Assembly (NCBI GenBank): GCA_035490315.1
Contig: DATHET010000148.1
Span: forward strand, 1-7,096
Direction of reading: 5' to 3'
Length of the DNA: 7,096 nt
From: JADJQU01 sp035490315
GTDB lineage: Bacteria > Planctomycetota > UBA1135 > GCA-002686595
Positions 6,756 through 7,096 of this stretch are shown piece by piece. The number at the start of each line of letters is the position of its first letter. Within the stretch, counting starts at the first letter, position 1. Made by a program: the position numbers and the translations under genes. The notes beneath the pieces were generated by a model, which searched no databases, was not told the DNA's origin, and was given only the letters and a program-made list of their open reading frames with translations.

Positions 6756-7096
6756 CTAGGCGGGCGAGGGGCTTGAGCTGGTTCGGGGTTCCAATCCGCC
6801 CGCGGCACCCAGGCGCTCGAAGAGCCGCGCGGGGTCGCTTTCTCGCAGCCAGGAAGCCCGATCGGGGCCCAGGAGATCGGCCGCGGTCCAGTAGCGCAGC
6901 AATTGTTTTACGCGCGCCGCGCGCCCGGCGAGCTTCGCGCCGTGGAGCTCCGCCAGGACTTGCGCGTATTCGAGCAGGAATTCTGCGGCTTCGCGCACGG
7001 TCGCGGCGTGTCCGCTGAACACCCAGGGATCGGCGAGGGCGCCGCGGCCGACCATTGCGAATTGCGCTCCGGTCTCGCGGCGCATGCGCTCGAGAT
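6756..7096 (-). CDS. tRNA-dihydrouridine synthase, C-terminal part, truncated by window edge
   Basis: The minus-strand frame is open to the last base, so the gene starts beyond the window; the ATG at 7085 is internal. About 113 residues are visible. The segment GAQFAMVGRGALADPWVF is characteristic of the FMN-binding end of the TIM-barrel in Dus enzymes, where GRGA contacts the cofactor phosphate. It is followed by a helical C-terminal region (VKQLLRYW, LRESDPARLFERL) like that of Dus helical domains. These enzymes reduce uridine to dihydrouridine in the D-loop or variable region of tRNA, in the cytoplasm. The catalytic cysteine lies outside the window and I cannot assign DusA, DusB or DusC. 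The last dozen residues are low-complexity Ser/Pro. It is the first visible gene of the minus-strand operon. Confidence 0.85.
   Translation of the reverse strand, partial: LERMRRETGAQFAMVGRGALADPWVFSGHAATVREAAEFLLEYAQVLAELHGAKLAGRAARVKQLLRYWTAADLLGPDRASWLRESDPARLFERLGAAGGLEPRTSSSPSPA

Overview
The window looks like high-GC chromosomal DNA from a bacterium of the Planctomycetota or a close relative. This is an inference. It rests on the linked DUF1800 and DUF1501 exported proteins and on a large cysteine-rich secreted protein built from P-x-N-D-N-C modules, Asp-rich calcium-type repeats and a C-terminal domain of a style I associate with planctomycete surface proteins. No rRNA or other phylogenetic marker is present to confirm it.

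Layout: bases 1-2727 (+) hold the 3' part of a large secreted/surface protein gene whose start lies before the window. It ends at a strong hairpin terminator (about 2752-2800). A DMT/EamA-type permease gene follows on the same strand (2860-3780). The rest of the window is on the minus strand and reads from right to left: the 3' end of a tRNA-dihydrouridine synthase gene (6756-7096, continuing outside), a DUF1800 lipoprotein (5117-6733) and a DUF1501 protein with a probable Tat signal (3756-5120). The three minus genes are packed as an operon, with a 22-base gap and then a 4-base ATGA overlap. The EamA and DUF1501 genes converge and overlap tail-to-tail by 25 bases.

How they may work together: DUF1800 and DUF1501 proteins are commonly encoded as neighbours and are both exported, so they probably act together outside the cytoplasm, though their biochemical role is not established. 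The dus gene is a tRNA-modification gene that may simply share the transcript. The permease and the repeat protein have no evident functional link to the operon. I see no CRISPR array, RNA gene, insertion sequence or defence system. The most interesting material is the four-unit 99-bp tandem repeat with four cysteines per unit, the candidate C-terminal sorting or adhesion domain, and the tight gene junctions.
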